The position numbers were made by a program, and so were the translations under genes. A stretch of 64,000 nucleotides of DNA from Zhongshania aliphaticivorans (GTDB lineage Bacteria; Pseudomonadota; Gammaproteobacteria; Pseudomonadales; Spongiibacteraceae). Positions 54,608 through 63,628 of this stretch are shown piece by piece; the stretch's first letter is position 1, and each line of letters begins with the position of its first letter. The notes beneath the pieces were generated by a model that saw only the letters and a program-made list of their open reading frames with translations, was not told the DNA's origin and did not search any database. The stretch spans positions 1-64,000 of the forward strand of contig NZ_CP014544.1 in NCBI RefSeq assembly GCF_001586255.1, written 5' to 3'.

Positions 54608-54651
54608 TGATATTTAGGAGCGTGAATCAATATGATCGAGGAGAGTAAATA

Positions 54652-55011
54652 ATGACGTACGTCGACGGCTTTGTATTACCCGTACCTGAGAAAAATCTCG
54701 CGGCTTACTGGGCAGTGGCCAAAATAGCTGGCGAGGTCTGGAAGGAGCACGGGGCCTTGGCTTATATGGAGTGTGTGGCAGATGATGTAAAGACTGGGGT
54801 TCACACTTCTTTTCCGCAAAGTGTCAAATTAGCGGCAGATGAAGTTGTCGTGTTCTCGTGGATTGTTTTCGCATCTCGACAAGAGCGCGACCGTATCAAT
54901 GCCGCCGTAATGACAGATCCGCGCATTGCCGAGCTGATGTGCGCCGAAAATACGCCTTTTGACGGCAAGCGTATGATCTACGGCGGCTTTAAAACGATGG
55001 TAGATATGTAA
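54652..55011 (+). CDS. DUF1428 family protein
   Basis: A 119-residue protein with the family start YVDGFVLPVPEKNLAAYWAVAK and end PFDGKRMIYGGFKTMVDM. DUF1428 proteins have a ferredoxin-like dimeric alpha/beta barrel fold related to stress-responsive monooxygenases; the role is unknown. It is 44 bases after the DGPF gene and is often found with it, so the two are likely one transcript under the ECF sigma factor. A GGAG ribosome site is present. Confidence 0.87.
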   Translation: MTYVDGFVLPVPEKNLAAYWAVAKIAGEVWKEHGALAYMECVADDVKTGVHTSFPQSVKLAADEVVVFSWIVFASRQERDRINAAVMTDPRIAELMCAENTPFDGKRMIYGGFKTMVDM

Positions 55012-55067
55012 ATAGGATTAGCGTCGTCGTCCTATAAATAGTTGATAAATGGCAGTGGAGTTGCGTA

Positions 55068-55739
55068 ATGAAGCGAAACAATTGGGTCTATTTCTGTTCA
55101 CTTGCGGTAGCGATATTGCTTGCCGCATGCCTGCCTGTGGCCAATCAGGATCAAACCCCGGCGAAGGCCTTTACCACAGAAGCACCTACAGGGGCTTATA
55201 CGCTCGACCCCTCCCATGCGGACCTGTCATTTCGCGTTAGCCATTTGGGCTTTTCGGTGTACACCGCACGGTTTGCAGAGTTCACGGCGGAGCTTTATTT
55301 TGATCCGGCGACGCCGACGGCAATGAGGGTGAATGCCACCATTGATCCGCGCTCTCTTGTACTGCCATCACCGCCCGAGGGCTTTCTCGACACCTTGCTG
55401 GGCCCGCAATGGCTGGATACCGCTCAGTATCCGCAGATTAGCTTTCGCTCGACAGGTGTTGAAACCGGTGGTGCGCGTGCGCTGCGGATCACGGGTGACC
55501 TCACTCTTCATGGGGTCACCAAACCGGTTGTGCTCGACGCGACATTTAATGGTGGTTACGCCGGCCATCCCCTCGACCCACATGGCCGGATCGGCTTTTC
55601 TGCGCGGGGCATGTTTAAGCGATCTGATTTTGGTATTTCAATAGGCATTCCGGCGCCGGGTTCGACCATGGGCGTGGGCGATGACCTAGAGGTTATTATT
55701 GAGGCAGAGTTTAGTGGGCCGCCGCTCAAGCAAGGCTAA
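55068..55739 (+). CDS. YceI family lipoprotein
   Basis: A 223-residue lipocalin-like protein with a lipoprotein signal (lipobox LLAAC, Cys21). The family core is clear: GAYTLDPSHADLSFRVSHLGFSVYTARF, then TGDLTLHGVTKPVVLDATF and GFSARGMFKRSDFGI. YceI proteins bind isoprenoid-type lipids in the periplasm; here the lipobox suggests membrane anchoring. It is 56 bases after DUF1428 and could belong to the same transcript. Confidence 0.9.
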   Translation: MKRNNWVYFCSLAVAILLAACLPVANQDQTPAKAFTTEAPTGAYTLDPSHADLSFRVSHLGFSVYTARFAEFTAELYFDPATPTAMRVNATIDPRSLVLPSPPEGFLDTLLGPQWLDTAQYPQISFRSTGVETGGARALRITGDLTLHGVTKPVVLDATFNGGYAGHPLDPHGRIGFSARGMFKRSDFGISIGIPAPGSTMGVGDDLEVIIEAEFSGPPLKQG

Positions 55740-55829
55740 CGCTTATAAATAGATGAAGCGTGGGGTTTGAATGTAATCGTGTCGCGGTCGGGGTAGGATA
55801 AGGGAGTCCTCTCCCAGTGCAGGTACAGT

Positions 55830-57233
55830 ATGAGCTTCACGATTCAATTGGGTCGGCACAGCTATCATTTTGCTGATTTAAAAACGCTGCTGGCCAAGGC
55901 GAGCCCAGCCCGCTCGGGGGATTATTTGGCGGGTATCGCCGCCGCTAGCCATGAAGAGCGCGTGGCCGCACAATGGGTCTTGGCAGATCTGCCCTTGCGG
56001 CATTTTCTGAATGAGCTGGTTATACCTTATGAAAGCGATGAAATTACTCGGCTCATTGTTGACGGTCACGATCTTGCGGCCTTTGCCCCGGTAGCGCATT
56101 TAACGGTTGGCGGCTTTCGCGACTGGCTATTGTCAGATGCTGCCGACACGGCTGCGTTAACGGCCCTCGCGCCAGGCTTAATGCCGGAAATGGTCGCGGC
56201 CGTTAGCAAATTGATGCGGGTGCAAGATCTCATTGTTGTGGCCAAAAAGTGCGAAGTGATCACTCACTTTCGCAATACCATCGGCTTGCGCGGTCACTTT
56301 TCTACGCGCTTGCAGCCAAATCACCCAAGCGACAATGCGGCGGGGATTGCCGCTAGTCTGATCGACGGCCTGCTTTATGCCAGTGGCGACGCGGTGATTG
56401 GCATTAACCCCGCATCTGACAATACCCAGACGGTTGGCCGACTATTGGGCTTGTTAGATGAGTTTATTCAACGCTTTGAGATTCCCACCCAATCCTGTGT
56501 GTTAACCCATGTCAGTACGACGCTGGCGCTAATAAACCAAGGTGCACCGGTAGATTTGGTCTTTCAGTCGATTGCAGGCAGTGAAGCGGCCAACAGCAGC
56601 TTTGGCATTAATGTTGCGATGCTCAATGAGGCGCATGACGCGGCACAGTCACTTGGGCGCGGCACGGTTGGCAATAATGTGATGTATTTTGAAACCGGGC
56701 AGGGCAGCGCCCTGTCGGCTAATGCCCATCACGGCGTCGACCAACAGACAATTGAAACCCGTGCATATGGACTGGCGCGACAATTTTCGCCGCTTTTGGT
56801 GAATACCGTGGTCGGCTTTATTGGGCCTGAGTATTTATACAACGGTAAGCAGATAATTCGCGCCGGCTTAGAAGACCATTTTTGCGGTAAGTTGCTCGGT
56901 TTGCCGATGGGCTGTGATATTTGCTACACCAATCACGCAGAGGCAGATCAAGATGACCTAGACACCTTGCTGACCCAGTTCGCCCTCGCGGGAGGCAGTT
57001 TTATCATGGGTGTCCCCGGCGGCGACGATATTATGCTGAACTACCAAAGTACCTCGTTTCATGATGCTCTCGCGATTCGGCGGCTATTATCGCTGCCGCC
57101 AGCACCGGAGTTTTTGCAGTGGTTGCAAAAAACCGAGATTATGGATGCCAAAGGCAATTTGCTGAGTGGGCAGTGCCTACCTCCGGTGTTTGCGAAAGCA
57201 CTTAACTTTACGGAGGCTGGCCATGGCCAATAG
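55830..57233 (+). CDS. eutB: Ethanolamine ammonia-lyase large subunit
   Basis: Together with EutC this cobalamin-dependent enzyme converts ethanolamine to acetaldehyde and ammonia. The 467-residue protein matches the family size and carries NTIGLRGHFSTRLQPNHPSDNAAGI near residue 150, DAVIGINPASDN, the substrate loop FQSIAGSEAANSSFGINVAML, and FETGQGSALSANAHHGVDQQT. It overlaps eutC by 11 bases. No eut shell, regulator or aldehyde dehydrogenase genes are nearby. Confidence 0.95.
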   Translation: MSFTIQLGRHSYHFADLKTLLAKASPARSGDYLAGIAAASHEERVAAQWVLADLPLRHFLNELVIPYESDEITRLIVDGHDLAAFAPVAHLTVGGFRDWLLSDAADTAALTALAPGLMPEMVAAVSKLMRVQDLIVVAKKCEVITHFRNTIGLRGHFSTRLQPNHPSDNAAGIAASLIDGLLYASGDAVIGINPASDNTQTVGRLLGLLDEFIQRFEIPTQSCVLTHVSTTLALINQGAPVDLVFQSIAGSEAANSSFGINVAMLNEAHDAAQSLGRGTVGNNVMYFETGQGSALSANAHHGVDQQTIETRAYGLARQFSPLLVNTVVGFIGPEYLYNGKQIIRAGLEDHFCGKLLGLPMGCDICYTNHAEADQDDLDTLLTQFALAGGSFIMGVPGGDDIMLNYQSTSFHDALAIRRLLSLPPAPEFLQWLQKTEIMDAKGNLLSGQCLPPVFAKALNFTEAGHGQ

Positions 57234-58038
57234 TACAATCGATAGCTGGCAGCCGCTGCGCGGCTACACCAGCGCCCGCATTGCACTGGGGCGGGTGGGT
57301 GTGGCTACTAGCACCGCGGTAAACTTGCAGTTTCAACTCGATCACGCCCGGGCCAGAGACGCGGTCCACCAAGGTTTAAATGTGGACGCGCTGGCAGCGG
57401 TCTGCAGCGCTACCCTAGCCGATATTGCGGGTAATCACCGTCAGCACTTACTGCCTGCTATTCAGCTCAGCAGTCAGGCCGGAGACCGCCATCACTATTT
57501 GCAACGGCCAGACTTGGGGCGCCAATTGCCCGAATTACAGTGGCAGGCCTTGGCTGAGCGCGCCGCAAGCCAAGCACCGATCGACGTGGCCTTAATTGTT
57601 GGTGACGGATTATCTTCTGCCGCCGTCAGTGCCCACGCCGCACCGGTATTGGCGATGCTGATTGCCGGTTTGGCTGAGCTCGGCTTGCAGCTAGGTCCCT
57701 TGTGCATTGCGAGTCAGGCCCGAGTTGCGCTGGCTGATGATATTGGCGAAGCACTAGGGGCGAGCTTAAGTGTGATCTTAATTGGCGAGCGCCCGGGCTT
57801 AAGTTCGCCAGACAGTCTTGGTATGTATATTACCTATAGACCTAAAAGGGGCTGTTCGGATGCCGAGCGCAATTGTATTTCGAATATTCGTGACGCTGGC
57901 TTGAGCTACCAGCAAGCGGTGGATACGGCCTTGTACCTTATTCGCGGAGCGCTGTTAAAGGGCTTTAGCGGCACCCAATTAAAAGACGACTCAGCGACCC
58001 TAACGGCCTCCTGCTTGGGCGTTCCATTTTTAAAATAA
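57223..58038 (+). CDS. eutC: Ethanolamine ammonia-lyase small subunit
   Basis: Small subunit of the adenosylcobalamin-dependent lyase. The 271-residue protein has TSARIALGRVGVATSTAVNLQFQLDHARARDAVH near the start and the C-terminal ERPGLSSPDSLGMYITYRP region that contributes to the cobalamin site, followed by CSDAERNCISNIRDAGL. The ATG at 57223 has GGAG about 8 bases upstream and overlaps eutB. An in-frame upstream start would lie deep in eutB and is not needed. Confidence 0.94.
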   Translation: MANSTIDSWQPLRGYTSARIALGRVGVATSTAVNLQFQLDHARARDAVHQGLNVDALAAVCSATLADIAGNHRQHLLPAIQLSSQAGDRHHYLQRPDLGRQLPELQWQALAERAASQAPIDVALIVGDGLSSAAVSAHAAPVLAMLIAGLAELGLQLGPLCIASQARVALADDIGEALGASLSVILIGERPGLSSPDSLGMYITYRPKRGCSDAERNCISNIRDAGLSYQQAVDTALYLIRGALLKGFSGTQLKDDSATLTASCLGVPFLK

Positions 58039-58319
58039 AGCCATAGGCATCAATTGCTTGTTTGCCGACGCTGGCATTTAAGCTGAACTTTTTAAGTGTG
58101 GTAGTGGTAAGCCCGTATGGGATTATGAGTCTTGTCCGACCAAAATATTAGCCTGGGTCAATTTGAATTATTTGTGGTGCAGTGGAAGGCGGCTTCACAT
58201 CACTTCAAAACGCTATTGACGACTATACTTAAAAGCAGAACTGTAACATTTGCAGATACGTTGATAGGACGAGGGCAAATGTAAGGTGATTAGATGCAGT
58301 ACGCTGCCGAGGTGATTTT

Positions 58320-59306
58320 GTGATAGCTCCTGAAACTCCGGACAATGAAGCCGAGCGCTTAAAAACACTGCGTGCATTGAATATTTTAAACACACCAATT
58401 GAAGAGCGCTTCGATCGTATTACACGTATGGCGCGGCGTTTGTTTGATGTGCCCATTGCTTTAATTAGCTTGATTGATGAAGACCGTCAATGGTTTAAGT
58501 CGGCTATGGGCTTGGCGGTGCGTGAGACACCTCGAGATATTTCCTTTTGTGGCCACACCATTCTCGACAACAATATTATGCTTGTGCCGGATGTGCGCGA
58601 AGATAAACGCTTTTTTGATAATCCCCTGGTAAGCAGTGAGCCCAATATTGGTTTTTATGCAGGCTGTCCGGTGCGCGCGCTAGATGGACAGGTGCTCGGT
58701 ACCCTGTGTTTAATTGACACAAAACCAAGAGATTTATCAGAGGAAGATTTGGAGATAATGCGTGATCTCGCACTGATTGTTGAAGCGGAGATTGCGACGG
58801 TAGAATTGACGACGGTAGATGAATTGACCAGCATCAGTAATCGACGCGGCTTTCTCATGCTGGCAGAGCACGGCTTAAATATGTGTGCCCGCCGTCATTT
58901 ACCCGCTTCACTAGTAATGATTGATATTGATAAATTCAAAGCGGTAAATGAAGCCTATGGTCACCGTGAGGGTGACCGCGCATTGCGCAGTTTTAGTGAG
59001 CAAATGAAAAATAAATTGCGGGCTTCAGATTTGTTTGCCCGAATCGGCAGCGATGAGTTTGTCATCTTGTTAACCAATACGTCTGTTCAAACCGCTGAAT
59101 CAGTAATGACGGACTTCACCAAAACTTTAGGTGAATTTAATACACGAATAAATCGGGGCTATGAGTTGGCATTCTCCTACGGCGTTGTCGATTTTAATGC
59201 GAATAGACACTCAACGGTGGAAAAAATGCTCGCCGACGCTGATATTATTCTGTACGACCAGAAAAAGAAAAGGCGCTACTCTGAACGCTTAGCAGAAAAA
59301 GACTAA
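58320..59306 (+). CDS. GAF-GGDEF diguanylate cyclase-like protein (GSDEF variant)
   Basis: A 328-residue cytoplasmic signalling protein. A GAF domain covers about residues 20-158 (LNTPIEERFDRITRMAR, SFCGHTILDNNIMLVPDVREDKRF) and a GGDEF domain follows from about 165. The signature is G243-S-D-E-F, with an inhibitory-site RASD at 234-237 upstream; the ELTSISNRRGF motif is intact. Activity of a GSDEF variant is uncertain. The start is a GTG preceded by GAGG. No EAL domain is present. Confidence 0.88.
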   Translation: MIAPETPDNEAERLKTLRALNILNTPIEERFDRITRMARRLFDVPIALISLIDEDRQWFKSAMGLAVRETPRDISFCGHTILDNNIMLVPDVREDKRFFDNPLVSSEPNIGFYAGCPVRALDGQVLGTLCLIDTKPRDLSEEDLEIMRDLALIVEAEIATVELTTVDELTSISNRRGFLMLAEHGLNMCARRHLPASLVMIDIDKFKAVNEAYGHREGDRALRSFSEQMKNKLRASDLFARIGSDEFVILLTNTSVQTAESVMTDFTKTLGEFNTRINRGYELAFSYGVVDFNANRHSTVEKMLADADIILYDQKKKRRYSERLAEKD

Positions 59307-59334
59307 GGGGTCGCTGCGCGAGGAACTGAATTCA

Positions 59335-59350
59335 GCGGTATGTATACCGC
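59335..59350. other. Palindrome after the GGDEF gene
   Basis: GCGGTAT and ATACCGC form a 16-base near-perfect palindrome with a 2-base centre, 29 bases downstream of the GGDEF stop. It could be a weak terminator or a protein-binding site. Confidence 0.4.
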
Positions 59351-59408
59351 AAGGTGCAGTCTCGCTTGGCGACGGCCGTCAATCTATCTCTTGGGTATCT
59401 ATAATCTA

Positions 59409-59430
59409 GTGCGAATAGCTGTATTCGCAC
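59409..59430. other. Perfect 9-bp hairpin in the GGDEF-GFA gap
   Basis: GTGCGAATA (59409-59417) and TATTCGCAC (59422-59430) are perfect inverted copies with a 4-base loop GCTG. It has no T tract. It lies 75 bases upstream of the GFA gene start and may be a regulatory site. Confidence 0.5.
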
Positions 59431-59504
59431 CGAGCCTAGCGTTACCATGTCTGTGGCATTAAGCCAGCTAAGGTTTGGCTACGACAGTTAGCGTGGAGAA
59501 TATG

Positions 59505-59921
59505 ATGAGTGATATCCAATACCCTCTTGAGGGCTCTTGCCAGTGCGGAAATATTCGTTACCAGCTGTTGGCGCCGCCGTTAAAAATTATGGCTTGTCAC
59601 TGTAAAGCCTGCCAAAAACTGTCGACCAGCGCCTTTAGTATTACCGCCCTCGTTAATGCCGATAGTCTTGTTGTTCAGGGCGAATTGGCACAGTGGGAAC
59701 GTCTGGCTGAGAGTGGCAATAAAAACTACGCTAAATTTTGTCCCCACTGTGGCAACCGAATTTATCACTTTAATCAAGACCAACCAGAAACCATAAAACT
59801 CAAGGCCGCCAGCCTCGATGATACGCGGATTCTTAATCCCGAGGCCCATATTTGGGTCTGCCAGAAACAAGATTGGTACCAGATCCCAGAAGGCGTTCCT
59901 CAGTTTGATAAGCAGCCATAG
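59505..59921 (+). CDS. GFA family (glutathione-dependent formaldehyde-activating fold) protein
   Basis: A 138-residue zinc protein of the GFA/CENP-V fold, with the Cys sets GSCQCGNIRYQ, CHCKACQK and KFCPHCGNRIYH that bind two structural and one catalytic zinc in this family. Original GFA enzymes combine formaldehyde and glutathione, but most homologues have no proven substrate. Two ATG codons in tandem (59502, 59505) follow GGAG; I chose the second for spacing. Stands alone. Confidence 0.9.
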   Translation: MSDIQYPLEGSCQCGNIRYQLLAPPLKIMACHCKACQKLSTSAFSITALVNADSLVVQGELAQWERLAESGNKNYAKFCPHCGNRIYHFNQDQPETIKLKAASLDDTRILNPEAHIWVCQKQDWYQIPEGVPQFDKQP

Positions 59922-60015
59922 CTCATCTTAAATCCTGCTTAGCCCCTGCGACATCATGCCGCATTGTTGTTGGCGTATTAATGACTAAAATGTGCAGCTC
60001 AAATTTGAGGTGCAC

Positions 60016-62151
60016 ATGTCTAAATCTATCTCGCCTATTATTTTGCTTAGTGTCTTTGCAGTGAGTTTGCCAGCTTGGGCGGAGCACGCCGTACTTGAAA
60101 CCGTATTAGTGACTGCAACCCGCGACGATCAGCAGTTAGCGGATGTGGCGGCGAGCGTGGGCGTTTTAGACCAAGAGACCATTGAGGCGCTCAATCCCAG
60201 CCACGCCAGTCAGTTAATGAATCGGATTCCGGGTGTCAATATTGTTCAGCTCGGCTCCGGTGGCGAAGGCGTGGCCGCGGCGATACGCCAACCGGTGTCT
60301 TACAGCCCGGTGTATCTCTATTTGGAAAACGGTGTACCGACTCGCTCGGCAGGATTTTTTAACCACAATGCCCTCTATGAGGTGAATACCGCCTTGGCCA
60401 ATGGTGTGGAAATTATTAAAGGCCCCGGTTCAGCGTTGTATGGTTCCGACGCCATGGGCGCGGTGATTAATAGCCTCGTGGGTCAACCTGCTATAGAAGA
60501 GCGCAGTACAATCACGGTCGAAGCCAGTGAGCACGATAATTACCGCAGTCAGCTGCGGGCGGCCCGTATTACCGCCAATGACAGTTATACCGTCAATCTG
60601 TCAGTGGGTAAGAACGGCAGCTGGCGAGACAATAACGACAGCGAGCGCCAAGAATTGGTCTTGGGCTGGTTTCGCCAGCTCGATTCCGCGTGGCAGGTCA
60701 ATACGGTGTTAAGCGCCAGTCAGGTGGCGATGGCTACTGGCGGCTCGTCGCTGAGCTTGGCCGACTATTATAGCGAGCCAGAAAGAGCAGGGAACACCAT
60801 TGGCTACCGGGATGTCAGCGCACTGCGGCTGTCCTCGGCATTTGAATTTAGTGGCGATGATCACAGTCTAAGCATTACCCCGTTTATTCGCAGCAATTCC
60901 CTCGCCTATGTGGCGACCTGGACCTTAAACACCGGCCGCGTTCAGCCAGCGCCAGCGTGGTGCCCCAGTTGTTCACCAGCGCTAGATTCCCAAGATGCCC
61001 ATATTAATGAAGACGGTCACGACTCTGTCGGTGTGCTACTGAAATATCGCCAAGACCTTTCTGAACACAGCTTTGTTATCAGTGGTGTCGACATTGATCG
61101 CAGCCGTGGTGAGCAAACCCAATTTTATATACAGCGCACTGACAATGATCCCGGCCAGTATTGGTTAAGCTACCAAAAGGCGGGTCGGTTATACGACTAC
61201 ACCGTCGACTACCTCTCGGTGTCGCCCTATATTCATAGTGAAAGTCAGCTGACTGAGCGACTGCGCGGCAGCGCAGGCCTGCGTTACGACGCCATTGCCT
61301 ACGATTACCAAGACAATATTGCGCGTGCACCCCGAGACCCCGCCCATTTGCGGCCGCTAGATCAAACATTGGATTTTGAGCATTTGAGTCCAAAGCTGGG
61401 CTTAGTCTACGATTTCTCAGATTCACTCAATGGCTATACGTCGTATCGGCACGCCTTCCGTATCCCCTCGGCGTCCCAACTATTTCGCGCCGGTGACACC
61501 GCCGACTCCACTGCCCTGGCACCAGTTAAAGCCGACAGTATTGAGTTTGGTTTGCGAGGGAATTTAGATGCCGCGAGTCGCTTTGATTTAGCGGTGTATT
61601 ACATGCGCAAGCAAGACGAAATTTTGTCCATAGCCGACCCGCAAACCGGCACCCGCCGCAATGCCAATGCCGGGGAAACTTCTCATCGGGGTATCGAGTT
61701 AGGTTTAGAGCGAGACCTTAGTGAACGTCTCGACATTGGCCTTGCTTATACCCGCTCAGAACATCGTTACGAAGAATGGGTCGATCGCAGCGGTAATTAC
61801 AGTGGCAATACCATGCCCGACGCGCCGGAGAGTTTTATCAATGCGCACCTTAACTACCGTCCTCACGTTTTAAACGGCGGCTATATCGAGTTTGAGTGGT
61901 TGCGCCAAGGCAAGCACTGGCTCGATGAAAAAAATGACAAGGACGGTATTAGCGGCGATCGCGATAAATACGACGGCCACAGCCTGTTGAATATCCATGC
62001 CGAGTATCAGTTCAATACCCAGCTTAGTTTTTATACGCGCATTTTTAATGTTACCGATCGCCGCTACGCGGAAACCACCAGCAAATATGGCCCGGCGTTT
62101 ACCCCCGGCAGTCCACGCCTAGCGACCATTGGCATTAGAGTGGAGCTGTGA
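60016..62151 (+). CDS. TonB-dependent outer-membrane receptor
   Basis: A 711-residue outer-membrane transporter with signal peptide (to PAWAE), a TonB box near ETVLVTATR, a plug domain (about 35-150, with GVEIIKGPGSALYGSDAMGAVIN) and a beta-barrel ending in a terminal aromatic-hydrophobic motif (TIGIRVEL). A loop carries CPSC near 316-319. The next gene, a PepSY membrane protein, overlaps by one base. Such pairs usually handle iron chelates; the substrate is not readable from sequence. GAGG precedes the ATG. Confidence 0.92.
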   Translation: MSKSISPIILLSVFAVSLPAWAEHAVLETVLVTATRDDQQLADVAASVGVLDQETIEALNPSHASQLMNRIPGVNIVQLGSGGEGVAAAIRQPVSYSPVYLYLENGVPTRSAGFFNHNALYEVNTALANGVEIIKGPGSALYGSDAMGAVINSLVGQPAIEERSTITVEASEHDNYRSQLRAARITANDSYTVNLSVGKNGSWRDNNDSERQELVLGWFRQLDSAWQVNTVLSASQVAMATGGSSLSLADYYSEPERAGNTIGYRDVSALRLSSAFEFSGDDHSLSITPFIRSNSLAYVATWTLNTGRVQPAPAWCPSCSPALDSQDAHINEDGHDSVGVLLKYRQDLSEHSFVISGVDIDRSRGEQTQFYIQRTDNDPGQYWLSYQKAGRLYDYTVDYLSVSPYIHSESQLTERLRGSAGLRYDAIAYDYQDNIARAPRDPAHLRPLDQTLDFEHLSPKLGLVYDFSDSLNGYTSYRHAFRIPSASQLFRAGDTADSTALAPVKADSIEFGLRGNLDAASRFDLAVYYMRKQDEILSIADPQTGTRRNANAGETSHRGIELGLERDLSERLDIGLAYTRSEHRYEEWVDRSGNYSGNTMPDAPESFINAHLNYRPHVLNGGYIEFEWLRQGKHWLDEKNDKDGISGDRDKYDGHSLLNIHAEYQFNTQLSFYTRIFNVTDRRYAETTSKYGPAFTPGSPRLATIGIRVEL

Positions 62152-63560
62152 TGAAAGCGCATCGCTCGCGGACGCCAAAACTCATCGCACTGCTTCTGCG
62201 CTGGCATGCAAGAGTCGGCATGGTCGTTGGCTTGGCTATTATTGGTTGGGGTTTAAGTGGCTTATCCCACCCTATTATTTCGCGCATTCAACCCGTTGCC
62301 GACGCCTTTGCTTATAAATTAGACGCCATGTCGACTGCGGACTTGCTTACGGTGGCTGCGGCTAGCGAGCGTGCGGGGATTACGGGCGATGCGAGTGCCG
62401 CGCGCTTGCTGGCTTGGCGCGGCCAGCAGTATTACCGCTTAGTTGTCGCGGATGCAGTTATATGGCTAGATGCCCGCACCGGCGAGCTTATCCCCCGTGG
62501 TGAACCGGATTATGCGGTGCATCTTGCTCGGCATTATTTAGGCGATCAGCAAAGTGCGATTCAGTCAGTTGAATTGCAGACGTCGTTTGACGATGACTAT
62601 GTTTACGTCAACCGATTGCTGCCGGTGTGGCGGGTAAACTTTGCTCGGGACGACGGTATGCGAGTTTATGTGGATACCGCCAGTGACCGCCTCGGTACAG
62701 TGGTAAATAACACCAAGGCCATGACCAGCACTTTTTTCCGCAATGTTCACTCGTGGGTATTTATTGAAAACACCGCGCTGCGACTGAGCTTAATGAGCCT
62801 CTGCCTAATTGGCGGTGGGCTGATCTCCCTGGCAGGCCTACTGCAATATTACCTGCAGTGGCGAGCCGGTCGCAGCTGGCGACAAAACTCCCTTTTGCGC
62901 CTGCATCGCGGCCTTGGTTTAGCTGTAGCGATAACGGCGGTCACTTTTACGGGCAGTGGCTTATACCATTTATGGCAAAAGCAATTTTTGCCCAGCATTG
63001 CCGAGGTGCCGCCGATGGCGGCAGCGCTTAATAAGTTGAGTTTAGATTGGTCCAGCTTAAGTCCCTATTTGGTTCAAGCCGACCTCGTTAATATTGACGA
63101 TGACTATTACTTTCGGGTCTGGGCAGGGGGTGAGCTGCAATACCGACGCGCAGCAAAAGGCGAGCTACTCGCGGATGGTGAAGCGGTTCACGCCCAAGCG
63201 CTTGCGCAGGCTTATATGCCAGTGGACTCCCCGTTAGTGGCAATGCGCACCGTGACCACTTTTGCCGGTGAATACGGCTTTGTGAATAAACGCTTGCCGG
63301 TGATCGCCCTAGATTACGACAATGCCGAGCACCTTAGTGTTTATGTGGAGCCCCGCAGCGGCGCGTTGGCGGCCGTGGTGCGGGACAGCGACCGGGTGGA
63401 AGGCCTAAGTTTTTCAGTGCTGCACAAATGGCATTTCATTGACGGTTTGGGGCGCACTGCCCGAGACAGTATTTCAGCATTTTTTGCTGCGGGCATCGCC
63501 TTGATGTTTATTTTGGGCATGGTTTTGTATATTCGCCGTTGGCGCCGACGTCTTGAGTAA
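62151..63560 (+). CDS. PepSY-associated membrane protein
   Basis: A 469-residue inner-membrane protein with about four helices: one near residues 15-40 starting HARVGMVVGLAIIGWGLSG, others near 205-230, 247-270 and 435-460, with two periplasmic PepSY-type domains. Conserved His pairs near helix ends (LLRWHARVG, RLHRGLGLA, VLHKWHFIDG) suit heme binding and reductase action, as in PepSY_TM proteins. It overlaps the receptor gene by one base, so ferric-siderophore or heme reduction after uptake is an inference. Confidence 0.86.
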   Translation: MKAHRSRTPKLIALLLRWHARVGMVVGLAIIGWGLSGLSHPIISRIQPVADAFAYKLDAMSTADLLTVAAASERAGITGDASAARLLAWRGQQYYRLVVADAVIWLDARTGELIPRGEPDYAVHLARHYLGDQQSAIQSVELQTSFDDDYVYVNRLLPVWRVNFARDDGMRVYVDTASDRLGTVVNNTKAMTSTFFRNVHSWVFIENTALRLSLMSLCLIGGGLISLAGLLQYYLQWRAGRSWRQNSLLRLHRGLGLAVAITAVTFTGSGLYHLWQKQFLPSIAEVPPMAAALNKLSLDWSSLSPYLVQADLVNIDDDYYFRVWAGGELQYRRAAKGELLADGEAVHAQALAQAYMPVDSPLVAMRTVTTFAGEYGFVNKRLPVIALDYDNAEHLSVYVEPRSGALAAVVRDSDRVEGLSFSVLHKWHFIDGLGRTARDSISAFFAAGIALMFILGMVLYIRRWRRRLE

Positions 63561-63580
63561 AGCGCGTCATTTCGCTGCTT

Positions 63581-63615
63581 GGGCTTGAAAAAGCCCCTCG
63601 CAGCCGTCAGGCTGC
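63581..63615. other. Two adjacent perfect hairpins
   Basis: GGGCTT-GAAA-AAGCCC (63581-63596) has a GAAA loop, and GCAGCC-GTCA-GGCTGC (63600-63615) follows 4 bases later. Both stems are 6 bp and perfect. No T tract follows, so they may process or stabilise the mRNA between the PepSY and thioesterase genes. Confidence 0.5.
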
Positions 63616-63628
63616 ACCGAGACATTTA

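Noticed and set aside
55740-55829. Cobalamin riboswitch ahead of eutB
   Set aside because: The gap is only 90 bases and shows no B12-box-like sequence or suitable stems.
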